Source of the DNA: Mesorhizobium_B sp963522145
GTDB taxonomy: Bacteria; Pseudomonadota; Alphaproteobacteria; Rhizobiales; Rhizobiaceae
Length of the DNA: 64,000 nt
Assembly: GCA_963522145.1 (NCBI GenBank)
Contig: CAUQXI010000009.1
Coordinates: 52,518-116,517, forward strand
Reading direction: 5' to 3'
Part shown: positions 29,291-37,201 of the stretch, piece by piece
Position numbering within the stretch: the first letter of the stretch is position 1
Layout of the letters: every line of letters begins with the position of its first letter
Program-made: the position numbers and the translations under genes
The notes under the pieces: model-generated
What the model was told of the DNA's origin: nothing
The model's database searches: none
Seen by the model: the letters and a program-made list of their open reading frames with translations, nothing else

Positions 29291-30802
29291 ATGCATCGGA
29301 TCGACTTCGAAAGCCTGTTCGACCGGCTGCCGAGCCCCCATATGGTGATCGACCGCGATATGGTGTTCGTCGCGGTCAATCCTGCCTATGAGCAGGCGAC
29401 GATGCGCTCGCGTGGCGAACTCCTCGGCCGCCCGCTTTTCGAGATGTTTCCCAATCCTGGTGAAAGCGGCCAGCGTCTGCGCGCCTCGATCGAACACGCT
29501 TTCACCACCGGAGAAAGTGACACGCTGGCTTACCTGCCTTACTCCATACCGCGTTCCGCCGAAGCGGGCGGGGGCATGGAGGAGCGCTTCTGGACAGCAG
29601 TCCACACGCCCCTGACCGCGAATGACGGCGAAACGCTGTTCGTGGTCCAGAACACGGTGGATGTGACCGAATTCGTTCAGATGCGGGAAGCGCGGTCGCT
29701 GCCCCTGCGCTCTGCCTGGGCCCAGCCGCCGATCGACATGGAAACCGGGCTCCAGCTGATCGAGCGTGCCCGCGAAGCGGAGTCGGCGCAGCGAAATGCG
29801 GTGGCCGAAAGCAATGAGTTCCGCCAGCTTTTTCAGCAGGCGCCCCAGATGATGGCCGTCTTATCGGGGGCGGAGCATGCCTTCACCTTTGCCAATGATG
29901 CGTTCCGCCGCTTCACCGGCAATCGCGATCTTATCGGCAAGTCGGTGCGTTCGGCAGTGCCGGAACTCGACGGCCAGGGCTTCTTCGAATTGCTCGACGA
30001 GGTTTATGGCCATGGCCGCGAGCATGGCGGTGAAGGCGTGCGCGTGATGTTGCTGCAGGATGGCAGCGGGCCGCCGCGCGAGGCCTTCATGGACTTCACC
30101 TATCGTCCGATCCGCGACGCGGAGGGTGCGATCTCCGGCGTGTTCGTTCAGGGCGTGGATCGCACGAGCAGCGTGCGCGCCGCCAAGCGGCAGCGCCTGC
30201 TGCTCGATGAACTGAACCACCGCGTCAAGAACACGCTCGCCACCGTGCAGTCGATCGCCGCGCAGACGCTTCGCTCGGCGCCTGACCTTCATTCCGCCCG
30301 GCGCGATTTCGAGAATCGGATCATCGCCCTGTCACGGGCGCACAACCTGCTGAGCGCGCGGGCCTGGGTGAGCATCGACCTGAGCGCGGTTGCGGAACAG
30401 CAATTCGCCGCTTACGAAGCGGGGCGTATCAGCGTTGAGGGACCAAAAGTGGTGCTGAACTCAAAGGCTACCATTGCGGTCGCCATGCTGTTCCACGAGC
30501 TTGCCGACAATGCGATCAAGCATGGTGCGCTCTCCACCCCCGAGGGCGGCGTGTCGGTCGGCTGGCGTCTGGAACAGGATGGCGAGGGCGAGCGTCTCAC
30601 GATCGAGTGGAACGAAAGCGGGGGCCCCCTCGTCGCAACACCCTCGCGGAAGGGGTTCGGTGCGCGCATGCTGGAGCGCGTTGCACTGGGTGAACTCGGC
30701 GGCAGGCTGACGGTCGATTACGCTCCGGAAGGTTTTTTCTGCCAGATCGGGATTCCGGCCAGCAGCTATGCGAGGATGGAAGATGCACCCGCAGTCCACT
30801 GA
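29291..30802 (+). CDS. PAS-domain sensor histidine kinase, HWE family
   Basis: A 503-residue cytoplasmic sensor kinase without membrane segments. Two PAS domains occupy about residues 5-125 (FDRLPSPHMVIDRDMVFVAVNPAYEQA) and 170-290 (FRQLFQQAPQMMAVLSGAEHAFTFAND). The phosphoacceptor His lies in LDELNHRVKNTLATVQSIAAQTLR near residue 308. The kinase core shows the HWE family marks: His in the N box (FHELADNAIKHGALS) and W-x-E in TIEWNESGGP. A receiver gene overlaps its 3' end, forming a two-component pair. HWE kinases are frequent in rhizobia and often sense light, redox or stress; the signal here is unknown. Confidence 0.92.
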   Translation: MHRIDFESLFDRLPSPHMVIDRDMVFVAVNPAYEQATMRSRGELLGRPLFEMFPNPGESGQRLRASIEHAFTTGESDTLAYLPYSIPRSAEAGGGMEERFWTAVHTPLTANDGETLFVVQNTVDVTEFVQMREARSLPLRSAWAQPPIDMETGLQLIERAREAESAQRNAVAESNEFRQLFQQAPQMMAVLSGAEHAFTFANDAFRRFTGNRDLIGKSVRSAVPELDGQGFFELLDEVYGHGREHGGEGVRVMLLQDGSGPPREAFMDFTYRPIRDAEGAISGVFVQGVDRTSSVRAAKRQRLLLDELNHRVKNTLATVQSIAAQTLRSAPDLHSARRDFENRIIALSRAHNLLSARAWVSIDLSAVAEQQFAAYEAGRISVEGPKVVLNSKATIAVAMLFHELADNAIKHGALSTPEGGVSVGWRLEQDGEGERLTIEWNESGGPLVATPSRKGFGARMLERVALGELGGRLTVDYAPEGFFCQIGIPASSYARMEDAPAVH

Positions 30803-31175
30803 CGGCGACACCAAGGGGCTTTGCGTCTTCGTGGTCGAGGATGAGGCTCTGGTAGCGCTGAACCTCGAAGACATGCTGTTCGAACTCGGCTGCACCATCA
30901 TCGGCCCCGCCATGCGGATCGACCGCGCCGAAAAGATGCTGGCGGACGGCATCGCGGCAGACGTCGCGATCCTCGACGTCAATGTGGCCGGGCAGATGGT
31001 GTTTCCCTTTGCACGCCGGCTGGCCGAGCACGGGATGCCCATCGTGTTCGCGACCGGCTATGGCCGCGCCGGCCTGCCGGACGACTTCCATCATATGCCG
31101 ATCCTGCAGAAGCCCTACACGCTGGACGATGTGGCAACGGGATTGCGGGCGGCGGTAGCGGCCAAGAGCGGGTAA
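30783..31175 (+). CDS. Single-domain response regulator
   Basis: A 130-residue stand-alone receiver domain with the usual active site: acidic pair in VVEDEALVAL, phosphoacceptor Asp in ILDVNVAG, Thr in FATGYG and Lys in LQKPYT. There is no output domain, so it should act through protein contacts or as a phosphate sink. ATG at 30783 is chosen because AGGATGGAAG directly precedes it. It overlaps the histidine kinase by 20 bases, which indicates translational coupling and makes the kinase its likely partner. Confidence 0.92.
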   Translation: MHPQSTDGDTKGLCVFVVEDEALVALNLEDMLFELGCTIIGPAMRIDRAEKMLADGIAADVAILDVNVAGQMVFPFARRLAEHGMPIVFATGYGRAGLPDDFHHMPILQKPYTLDDVATGLRAAVAAKSG

Positions 31176-31188
31176 AGAGGACACTACG

Positions 31189-31485
31189 ATGACGACCTCC
31201 GCTTCGCGCCTCACAGTGATGTTGTCGATTGTTGCATGTTGCGCGGCATCTCCCGCCTGGTCCAAACCGGCGCGCTGCTTCACCACGGATGACGGCTACT
31301 TTCCTTGCTCCTTTGTCGCCACCGATGGAGACGGCAGCTTCGAGATTTCCGCGAAAGGCTATCCGACTTACACCATCTCGGTGGATCAACCCGGCTTTGC
31401 CTACGGTTTTCTCGATCTTGGAAACCGCAACGTCTCGCTTCCCGGCCAGTTCTTGCGCCAGAACGACGATCCGGCCTGCTGGTAA
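31189..31485 (+). CDS. Small secreted protein of unknown function
   Basis: A 98-residue protein with a signal peptide (MTTSASRLTVMLSIVACCAASPAWS, cleavage before KPAR). The mature ~73 residues hold three cysteines and aromatic/Gly-rich beta stretches (YPTYTISVDQPGFAYGFLDLG). A good ribosome-binding site (AAAGAGGA) and its position only 13 bases after the response regulator suggest that it belongs to the two-component operon. I do not recognise a family. A periplasmic accessory to the kinase system is possible but unproven. Confidence 0.68.
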   Translation: MTTSASRLTVMLSIVACCAASPAWSKPARCFTTDDGYFPCSFVATDGDGSFEISAKGYPTYTISVDQPGFAYGFLDLGNRNVSLPGQFLRQNDDPACW

Positions 31486-31655
31486 AATCCTGAAACGGGC
31501 ACGAAGATCTGCGCCTGGTAGGCGTGCGAGCCGCGATTGGCCCTCGGCTTGCCCCGAAGCGCGTCCGGGCGTAATCGGAACGGAGCCGCATCCGGCGCGA
31601 TCATCCTTCAGCGCGCTCGTTGTTGCGAGAATCATGCGCACTCGGATGGTGTGAA

Positions 31656-32789
31656 TTGCTTCACGGACTTACGCGCGTCGTCATCTCCGGCATAGGAACG
31701 GAGATCCCGAACGCGTCCATCAGCAACGAAGAGCTTGTGGACAGCTTCAACGCCTGGGTGGCCTCCGAAAACGAGCGCCGACATGGCACGGAGCGGGAGA
31801 TGCTCTCGCCATCCGACGCTGCCTTCATCCGTCACGCGTCGGGCGTCGAGAAGCGCCGCGTGCTGTTTCCGGATGGCATCCTCGATCCCGGCCGCATGGC
31901 GCCACGCATTCCTGCACGGGCCGACACCGAGCTTTCGGTGCAGGCCGAGTTCGGGGTGAAGGCTGCGCGCGCGGCGCTCGCGGAGGCGAGCGTGGGCGGC
32001 CAAGACGTGGACCTGCTGATCTGCGCGACATCCCACCCGCAGCGGCTTTACCCGGCGGTGGCGATCGAGATGCAGAAGGAGCTTGGCGCAAACGGCGGCG
32101 CCTTCGACATGAATCTGGGCTGCGCCTCCGCCGCCGCCGGCCTGCATCTCGCCTTCAATCTCGTGCGCGCGGGCGCGCACAAGCGCGTGCTGGTGGTGAC
32201 GCCCGAGATCATCACCGGCCATCTCGACTTCCGCGATCGGCAGACGCATTTCATTTTCGGCGATGCGGCCGTCGCGCTCGTGGTGGAGGCACTGGAGGAT
32301 GACGCGCCGAGGCCGGGCACGTTCGAGGTGCTCGACACCGCGTGCTGGACGCAATTCTCCAACAATATCCGCACGAATTTTGGTTATCTCCAGCGCACCA
32401 GCGAGGAAGACACGTCCATCGTCCGCACCGAAGGGATGCTGATCAAGCAGCAGGGCAACCGGGTGTTCAAGGAGGTTTCCCACGGCGTCCACCGCGTGAT
32501 CAACGAGTTCCTCGACCGCAATGCCTTGACCGTGGACGGGGTTCGCCGCTTCTGGCTGCACCAGGCGAATGCCCGCATGAACGCGATGATCCTGAAGCTC
32601 GCCTTGGGCGAGGAAGTGGACCACGACCGGGCGCCGCTCGTCTTGCAGGATCTGGGAAACACGGCGGCCGCCGGCGCGGTGTTGGCGCTCGCGACGAACC
32701 GCGCCGACCTCGAGCCAGGCGATCTGGGATTGCTGTGCGCCTTCGGTGCCGGCTACTCAATCGGCAGTGTGCTTTTGCGCCGGAACTGA
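31656..32789 (+). CDS. 3-oxoacyl-ACP synthase III-like enzyme (KAS III/FabH family)
   Basis: A thiolase-fold condensing enzyme of about 377 residues with an intact catalytic triad: Cys156 (NLGCASAAAG), His302 (LHQANARMN) and Asn335 (GNTAAAG). FabH enzymes join an acyl-CoA starter to malonyl-ACP. No other fatty acid genes are nearby, so this is probably not the housekeeping FabH. The family also includes starter-unit and quinolone- or resorcinol-type enzymes. The start is uncertain: TTG at 31656 is used because homology begins at LTRVVISGIGTEIPN, and TTG at 31620 is also in frame. Confidence 0.83.
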   Translation: MLHGLTRVVISGIGTEIPNASISNEELVDSFNAWVASENERRHGTEREMLSPSDAAFIRHASGVEKRRVLFPDGILDPGRMAPRIPARADTELSVQAEFGVKAARAALAEASVGGQDVDLLICATSHPQRLYPAVAIEMQKELGANGGAFDMNLGCASAAAGLHLAFNLVRAGAHKRVLVVTPEIITGHLDFRDRQTHFIFGDAAVALVVEALEDDAPRPGTFEVLDTACWTQFSNNIRTNFGYLQRTSEEDTSIVRTEGMLIKQQGNRVFKEVSHGVHRVINEFLDRNALTVDGVRRFWLHQANARMNAMILKLALGEEVDHDRAPLVLQDLGNTAAAGAVLALATNRADLEPGDLGLLCAFGAGYSIGSVLLRRN

Positions 32790-32824
32790 GATGTCTGTGA
32801 CGTCGGACGGGCGGCTATGGCGGT

Positions 32825-34393
32825 TCAACTCGACAGAAGCGCGATGAACCTTTCGGCGACCGGGCGCATCACCGAATCTGTTCGGTCGAGTTCAAGGAAG
32901 CGCTTGTAGGCGGCGATGGCCTCCGCATTGCGGTTCGTGTCGCGCAGGCTGTTGGCTTCGGCCAAGGCGAGCTCCGCGTCGGCGGGCGCGAAGCCTTTCG
33001 CTTCCGCCAGCACGACCAGCGCCTCGTCATGGCGGTTGAGCGCCTGGAGGCACTTGGCCTGTTCCGTGCGGTAGCCTACCTGCCTGGGCTCCAATGCGGC
33101 TGCCGTGCTGTAGCGCTTGAGCGCGCCCTCCCAATCCTTGAGCATGGCAAGCAAACGCCCGTCATCGGCCTGCGCCTCGGCGTCCTTCGGCGCGTAATCG
33201 GCGGCATCGCGATAAAGCTTCTCGGCCGCAGCGATGTCGCCCTCGTTGTAGTGCAGCAAAGCAAGGCTCGCGAGCGCCAGCGCGTATCCCGGATCGATCT
33301 CGAGCGAGCGCCGCATCAGTGCCACGCCCTCCGCCTTGCGTCCCCGATCGAGCTCGATCTTTCCGGCCTTGGCAAAGAACAGCGGGTTGTTCGGCTCGAA
33401 CGCCGCCGCCTCGTTCAGACGCGCAACTGCCTCGTCGGGCTTGCCGCTCGCCAGAGCGATGTCCGCCTGACCGTCGATCGCCGGAACATAACGCTTGTCG
33501 ATCGAGAGCGCCGTGCTGACCTCGCGCGCGGCACCGTCACGATCGCCGGCACGGAGCAGCGCCTGACCGAGATTGACGCGGGCAGGCAGGAACCAGCGAT
33601 CGATGTCGAGCGCCGCGGTGAACTCCGCCTGCGCCGAAACAAGGTCGCCGCCATTCATGCGGATGATGCCGACCAGGTTATGCGCCCATTTGGCGTCCTT
33701 GTGGTGAGCGCGGATCAGACGCCGCGCGAGCGTGGTGGCGACCACCGGCTCGCTCTCCGCCGATGCCGCGATCGCGACGAAGGGATCGAGCTGACCCAGC
33801 ACCCGCGCGGCGGCACTCGCGAAATATTCCCGCTCCGGCTCGGCCCCGAGCGGCGGCATTTCGATCACCTCGACATTGTCGCGCACGACGCGAAGGCGGA
33901 GCTGCATCCCCGAGCGCTCACAACTGGCTTCCGCGCAGGTAATCTCACCCGCGATGCGCGTTTCATAGGCGTTGAACAGCTTGCGCACATGGAACACCAG
34001 CGACTCGATGGAGAAGCCGGAGTCCGGAAAGGAGAACTCGACGCGACGAGCATTGGGGATCGCTGCAATGGTTTCCTTCGCCGTGCGGGCACGAAGCGTC
34101 ACGTCTTGCAATCCATCCCAGATGCGGCTTGCGGCGACGTCGGGTGTCAGCCCCTGCGCCACCAGCGCTTCAGGCACGGCGATCGCCTCGATCACCACCT
34201 CGTTTCGCCTGAACTGGCCCACGAGCACAGGCAGCACCACAATGAAAGCAAGAAGGAAAAGCGCGTTCAGGAAGATCGTACGGGTGGAGTTCGACCATGC
34301 CTCCACGCCTGGCAGAGACAGCTTCTCGCGCAGGACGCGCCACCAGGCGTCTCTCGCTTCCGTCTCTCCCGTGATCCGACGCCCCCGCGCCAT
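32825..34393 (-). CDS. Membrane-anchored tetratricopeptide repeat protein
   Basis: A 522-residue protein with a cytoplasmic N-terminus, one membrane helix at about residues 40-59 (IFLNALFLLAFIVVLPVLVG) and a large domain outside the helix. Residues 60-230 form a domain of unknown type with two Cys in TCAEASCER. Residues about 230-520 are a run of TPR repeats (for example AKWAHNLVGIIRMNGGDLVSA, ALASLALLHYNEGDIAAAEKLY). It is probably a scaffold at the inner membrane facing the periplasm. No partner is suggested by the neighbours. Confidence 0.82.
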   Translation of the reverse strand: MARGRRITGETEARDAWWRVLREKLSLPGVEAWSNSTRTIFLNALFLLAFIVVLPVLVGQFRRNEVVIEAIAVPEALVAQGLTPDVAASRIWDGLQDVTLRARTAKETIAAIPNARRVEFSFPDSGFSIESLVFHVRKLFNAYETRIAGEITCAEASCERSGMQLRLRVVRDNVEVIEMPPLGAEPEREYFASAAARVLGQLDPFVAIAASAESEPVVATTLARRLIRAHHKDAKWAHNLVGIIRMNGGDLVSAQAEFTAALDIDRWFLPARVNLGQALLRAGDRDGAAREVSTALSIDKRYVPAIDGQADIALASGKPDEAVARLNEAAAFEPNNPLFFAKAGKIELDRGRKAEGVALMRRSLEIDPGYALALASLALLHYNEGDIAAAEKLYRDAADYAPKDAEAQADDGRLLAMLKDWEGALKRYSTAAALEPRQVGYRTEQAKCLQALNRHDEALVVLAEAKGFAPADAELALAEANSLRDTNRNAEAIAAYKRFLELDRTDSVMRPVAERFIALLSS

Positions 34394-34485
34394 GCCCGCC
34401 GAGCTCCGCTGCGCCAGCGCCGCCCTGCGCCGGAAAGTACCTATAATCCGGATGCTTGCGGCGAATTCAAGATGCGGCGCAAGTG

Positions 34486-34806
34486 CTAGTCCGATTCCTC
34501 GCCGTCCGGGTCGAGCAGGCGGGTCGCGCGCCAGCTCGTCAGCACCCGGTTGATCTCGTCTACCACGAAGAAGCGCGCAGCATCCCGGTCATAGTCTTCC
34601 GCAAGCAGCCGGTCATAGTCCGTGTGCTGATGCCGGATGTGGGCCACCGTGGCGAGCCACACGGCAATGCCGGGCGGAAGGGCGCGGAGGTGCGGGGCGC
34701 TCGCGTCACTGCGAATCTGCTCGATGTCGGAATAGGGCGCCATCGGCAGAAGGGCCGTCAGCATCTTGGCGATGCCGCGCTGGCGGCCGGTGGCGCGCGG
34801 TGTCAC
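34486..34806 (-). CDS. DUF2293 domain protein
   Basis: A short cytoplasmic protein matching DUF2293: TGRQRGIAKMLTALLPMAPY, ASAPHLRALPPGIAVWLATVAHIRHQHTDYD and ARFFVVDEINRVL are the conserved blocks. Its function is unknown. GTG at 34806 gives 106 residues beginning where conservation starts. An upstream in-frame ATG at 34884 would add 26 non-conserved residues and would reach close to the palindromic operator of the divergent regulator gene. It may share that operator region. Confidence 0.78.
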   Translation of the reverse strand: MTPRATGRQRGIAKMLTALLPMAPYSDIEQIRSDASAPHLRALPPGIAVWLATVAHIRHQHTDYDRLLAEDYDRDAARFFVVDEINRVLTSWRATRLLDPDGEESD

Positions 34807-34896
34807 GTCCCGGTCAAGCGCTGTGCTGATTGAAGCTGCCTGGTGAAAACAACCAGTCTCACCGCCATATACCCGCTTGCCCACTCATGGAGAAAA

Positions 34897-34916
34897 ATAT
34901 AAGCATGTCTTTATAT
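34897..34916. promoter_or_regulatory. Palindromic operator upstream of the ArsR-methyltransferase regulator
   Basis: A 20-bp inverted repeat, ATATAAGCATGTCTTTATAT, in which the outer seven bases on each side (apart from one position) are complementary. It is strongly AT-rich against the GC-rich surroundings. It lies 18 bases before the chosen GTG start, in the gap to the DUF2293 gene. The form resembles methionine-regulon operators of ArsR-type SahR/SamR regulators of Proteobacteria, as recalled from comparative genomics. It covers an in-frame ATG at 34905, which argues against that start. Confidence 0.6.
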
Positions 34917-34934
34917 GTTTGGCGAGGTGGCGCC

Positions 34935-35933
34935 GTGGCGGCGAGCTTGAACATGTTCGTGGATATGCTGAAAGCGGCGGCGGAATCCAGCCGTCTCCGC
35001 ATTCTGGCGCTGCTGGCGCAGGGCGATCTCACCGTTTCGGACCTTACGGAGATCCTCGGGCAATCTCAGCCGCGCGTGTCGCGCCACCTTAAGCTGCTGC
35101 TGGAGGCCGAACTGATCGCGCGCTGGCAGGAAGGGTCATGGGCCTTTTTCCGACTGGCGGACCGGGAAGGCGGGCGCGATTTCGTACTCGACCTCCTGAA
35201 GTGTGTCGATGCGGACGACCCACAACTCACGCGTGACCGAGAGCGGTTCAATACTGTGAAGAGCCGCAGGCAGGCGCGCGCCGCCGACTATTTCAGCCGC
35301 AATGCCGAAAGCTGGGATGCGATCCGTTCGCTCCACGCGCCGGACACGGCCGTGGAAAGCGCGCTGTTGGATGCGGTCGGCGGAAAGACGTTCCAGTCCA
35401 TGCTCGATCTCGGCACCGGCACCGGAAGGATGCTGGAGATTTTCGCGCCGCTCTATCGGCGCGGGGTCGGGCTCGACATGTCGCGCGAGATGTTGGCGGT
35501 TGCGCGTGCCAATTTGGAACGCGCCGGGTTGTCCCACGCTCAGGTGCGGCAGGGCGATCTGTTTGCGGCACCTGTCGAACGCAACGGCTTCGACCTCGTG
35601 GCCATGCATCAGGTGCTCCACTTCCTGGACGATCCGGCCGCTGCGATCCGCGAAGCGGCGAAGTTCCTTCGCCCTTCCGGGCGGCTGGTGATCGTTGATT
35701 TCGCCTCGCACGCCTTCGAGTTTCTGCGTGAGGAGCACGCGCATGTGCGGCTGGGCTTCAGCGATAAGCAGATCGCGGACTGGTGCGCTGAGGCAGAGCT
35801 CACGGACTGCGACGTGCGCACCGTGGAAGCGGAAGGAAGTGCCAAGCTCGCGGTGAAGATTTGGATCGCACGGGATCCGCGATTGTTGATGGCTGCCCCG
35901 CAGGAGACCGCCGGGCAAAGGGAACTCGCATGA
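34935..35933 (+). CDS. ArsR-type regulator fused to a SAM-dependent methyltransferase domain (SamR-like)
   Basis: A 332-residue fusion. The N-terminal winged helix (about residues 8-95) has DMLKAAAESSRLRILALLAQG and QPRVSRHLKLLLEAELI. The C-terminal methyltransferase domain carries LDLGTGTGRMLEI (near residue 156), VGLDMSREML and a late FDLVAMHQVLHFL. It may sense SAM or S-adenosylhomocysteine rather than methylate a substrate. It overlaps metF by ATGA, so the pair is one transcription unit controlling methionine synthesis. GTG at 34935 is preferred because the palindrome lies over the upstream ATG and a GGCGAGG ribosome-binding site lies just before it. ATG at 34953 is another option. Confidence 0.86.
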   Translation: MAASLNMFVDMLKAAAESSRLRILALLAQGDLTVSDLTEILGQSQPRVSRHLKLLLEAELIARWQEGSWAFFRLADREGGRDFVLDLLKCVDADDPQLTRDRERFNTVKSRRQARAADYFSRNAESWDAIRSLHAPDTAVESALLDAVGGKTFQSMLDLGTGTGRMLEIFAPLYRRGVGLDMSREMLAVARANLERAGLSHAQVRQGDLFAAPVERNGFDLVAMHQVLHFLDDPAAAIREAAKFLRPSGRLVIVDFASHAFEFLREEHAHVRLGFSDKQIADWCAEAELTDCDVRTVEAEGSAKLAVKIWIARDPRLLMAAPQETAGQRELA

Positions 35934-36853
35934 CCAGCAATTTCCGTCTCTCGCGCCGGCCCGATATCGGCGACAAGATCCGTGTGTCGTTCGAGTTCTT
36001 TCCGCCCAAGACGGACGAGATGGAAGCCCGGTTGTGGCAGACCGTGCGGCGGCTTGAGCCGCTGGCGCCGTCCTTTGTATCCGTGACCTATGGGGCAGGG
36101 GGCTCCACGCGCGAGCGCACGGCCCGCACGATCCGCCGCATGATTGCTGAAACGAGCCTCAAGCCCGCGGCGCATCTCACTTGCGTGGACGCCACCCGCG
36201 CAGAGGTGGATGCCGTGATCGCCGATTTTGCGGCGATGGGCGTGCGCCGCTTTGTGGCGTTGCGCGGTGATCCGAGTGAAGGCGTGGGCGCCCAATACCA
36301 TCCGCATCAAGGGGGCTACGCGAACGGCGCGGAGTTGACAGCCGCGTTGAAGCGTCAGGGCGACTTCGACGTGTCCGTGTCGGCTTACCCGGAGAAGCAT
36401 CCCGAGAGCCCCGACTACGCGACCGACATCGAGATGCTGAAGCGCAAGGTGGACAGCGGGGCCACGCGCGCCGTGACCCAGTTCTTCTTCGACAACGACC
36501 TGTTCGAGCGCTATGTCGAGCGCGTTCGGCGCGCGGGTATCCTGATCCCGATCGTGCCGGGCATCCTTCCCGTCCACAACTTTGCTCAGGTGGCGAACTT
36601 CTCCGCCCGCGCCGGCGCCCATGTGCCGGCCTGGCTCGCGGAGCGCTTCGAAGGATTGGAGAAGGATCCCCAGACCCACATGCTTGTGGCGGCCGCGGTG
36701 GCAGCCGAGCAGGTGCTCGACCTCGTGGAGCGCGGGGTAGGCGATTTCCACTTCTACACGATGAACCGTGCCGACCTCGTTTTCGCGATCTGCCACATGA
36801 TCGGCATTCGCGCCCAGGCTGAGCCAGAGGAACGGCAGACGGTTGCCGCCTGA
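35930..36853 (+). CDS. metF: 5,10-Methylenetetrahydrofolate reductase
   Basis: A 307-residue FAD-dependent TIM-barrel enzyme that reduces methylene-tetrahydrofolate to the 5-methyl form, the methyl donor for methionine. Family motifs are VSFEFFPPK at the N-terminus, FVSVTYGAGGSTRERT, AHLTCVDATR, ALRGDP, VSAYPEKHPE and TQFFFDNDLF. ATG at 35930 overlaps the stop of the upstream regulator (ATGA) and follows AAAGGGA. A strong bidirectional hairpin terminates the unit. Regulation by the adjacent ArsR-methyltransferase protein is inferred from the operon. Confidence 0.95.
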   Translation: MTSNFRLSRRPDIGDKIRVSFEFFPPKTDEMEARLWQTVRRLEPLAPSFVSVTYGAGGSTRERTARTIRRMIAETSLKPAAHLTCVDATRAEVDAVIADFAAMGVRRFVALRGDPSEGVGAQYHPHQGGYANGAELTAALKRQGDFDVSVSAYPEKHPESPDYATDIEMLKRKVDSGATRAVTQFFFDNDLFERYVERVRRAGILIPIVPGILPVHNFAQVANFSARAGAHVPAWLAERFEGLEKDPQTHMLVAAAVAAEQVLDLVERGVGDFHFYTMNRADLVFAICHMIGIRAQAEPEERQTVAA

Positions 36854-36863
36854 GGACCATGAA

Positions 36864-36890
36864 AAAACCGCGCCGTAGAGGCGCGGTTTT
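36864..36890. terminator. Terminator after metF, possibly bidirectional
   Basis: AAAACCGCGCC (36864-36874) pairs perfectly with GGCGCGGTTTT (36880-36890) around a 5-base loop. The stem carries an A run on one side and a T run on the other. It would terminate metF and also the small opposite-strand gene beyond it. Confidence 0.85.
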
Positions 36891-36924
36891 CGTTGCTTTT
36901 CCGATCTGACCTAAGGGTTGTTGC

Positions 36925-37011
36925 TCAGGGCAGGACACCGATGATCAGCGCGCCGACGAAGGCGAGCGAGGCACCGAGCATCAACACGTTCAACGGTCGT
37001 GCCAGTCCCAT
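36925..37011 (-). CDS. Very small hydrophobic protein (28 residues)
   Basis: A short reading frame, MGLARPLNVLMLGASLAFVG then ALIIGVLP, that would form a single membrane helix from about residue 8 to 27 with a basic N-terminus inside. An AGGG sequence lies about 14 bases upstream of the start, and the downstream side runs into the shared terminator. The clean positive-inside helix in an otherwise gene-free gap suggests a genuine small membrane protein. Function unknown; no homology could be tested. Without it, the 348 bases between metF and the next gene would contain only the terminator. Confidence 0.45.
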   Translation of the reverse strand: MGLARPLNVLMLGASLAFVGALIIGVLP

Positions 37012-37201
37012 GGCCTGCGTTTCCCTGTTAAGACTGATGGCTGAGATTAGGCCGAAAAGCGGCTGCGACAAGCGCAAAACATGTTGCCTCCATCAAGGCC
37101 TGTGAAAAATCCGTTCTGCACTTTCTTCTGGATAGGCTTGCCTCAACTGCTAGTTTCCGCCCCGCCGCACCCTTTGTTCGTCCTCGCCTGAGATCATCGA
37201 C

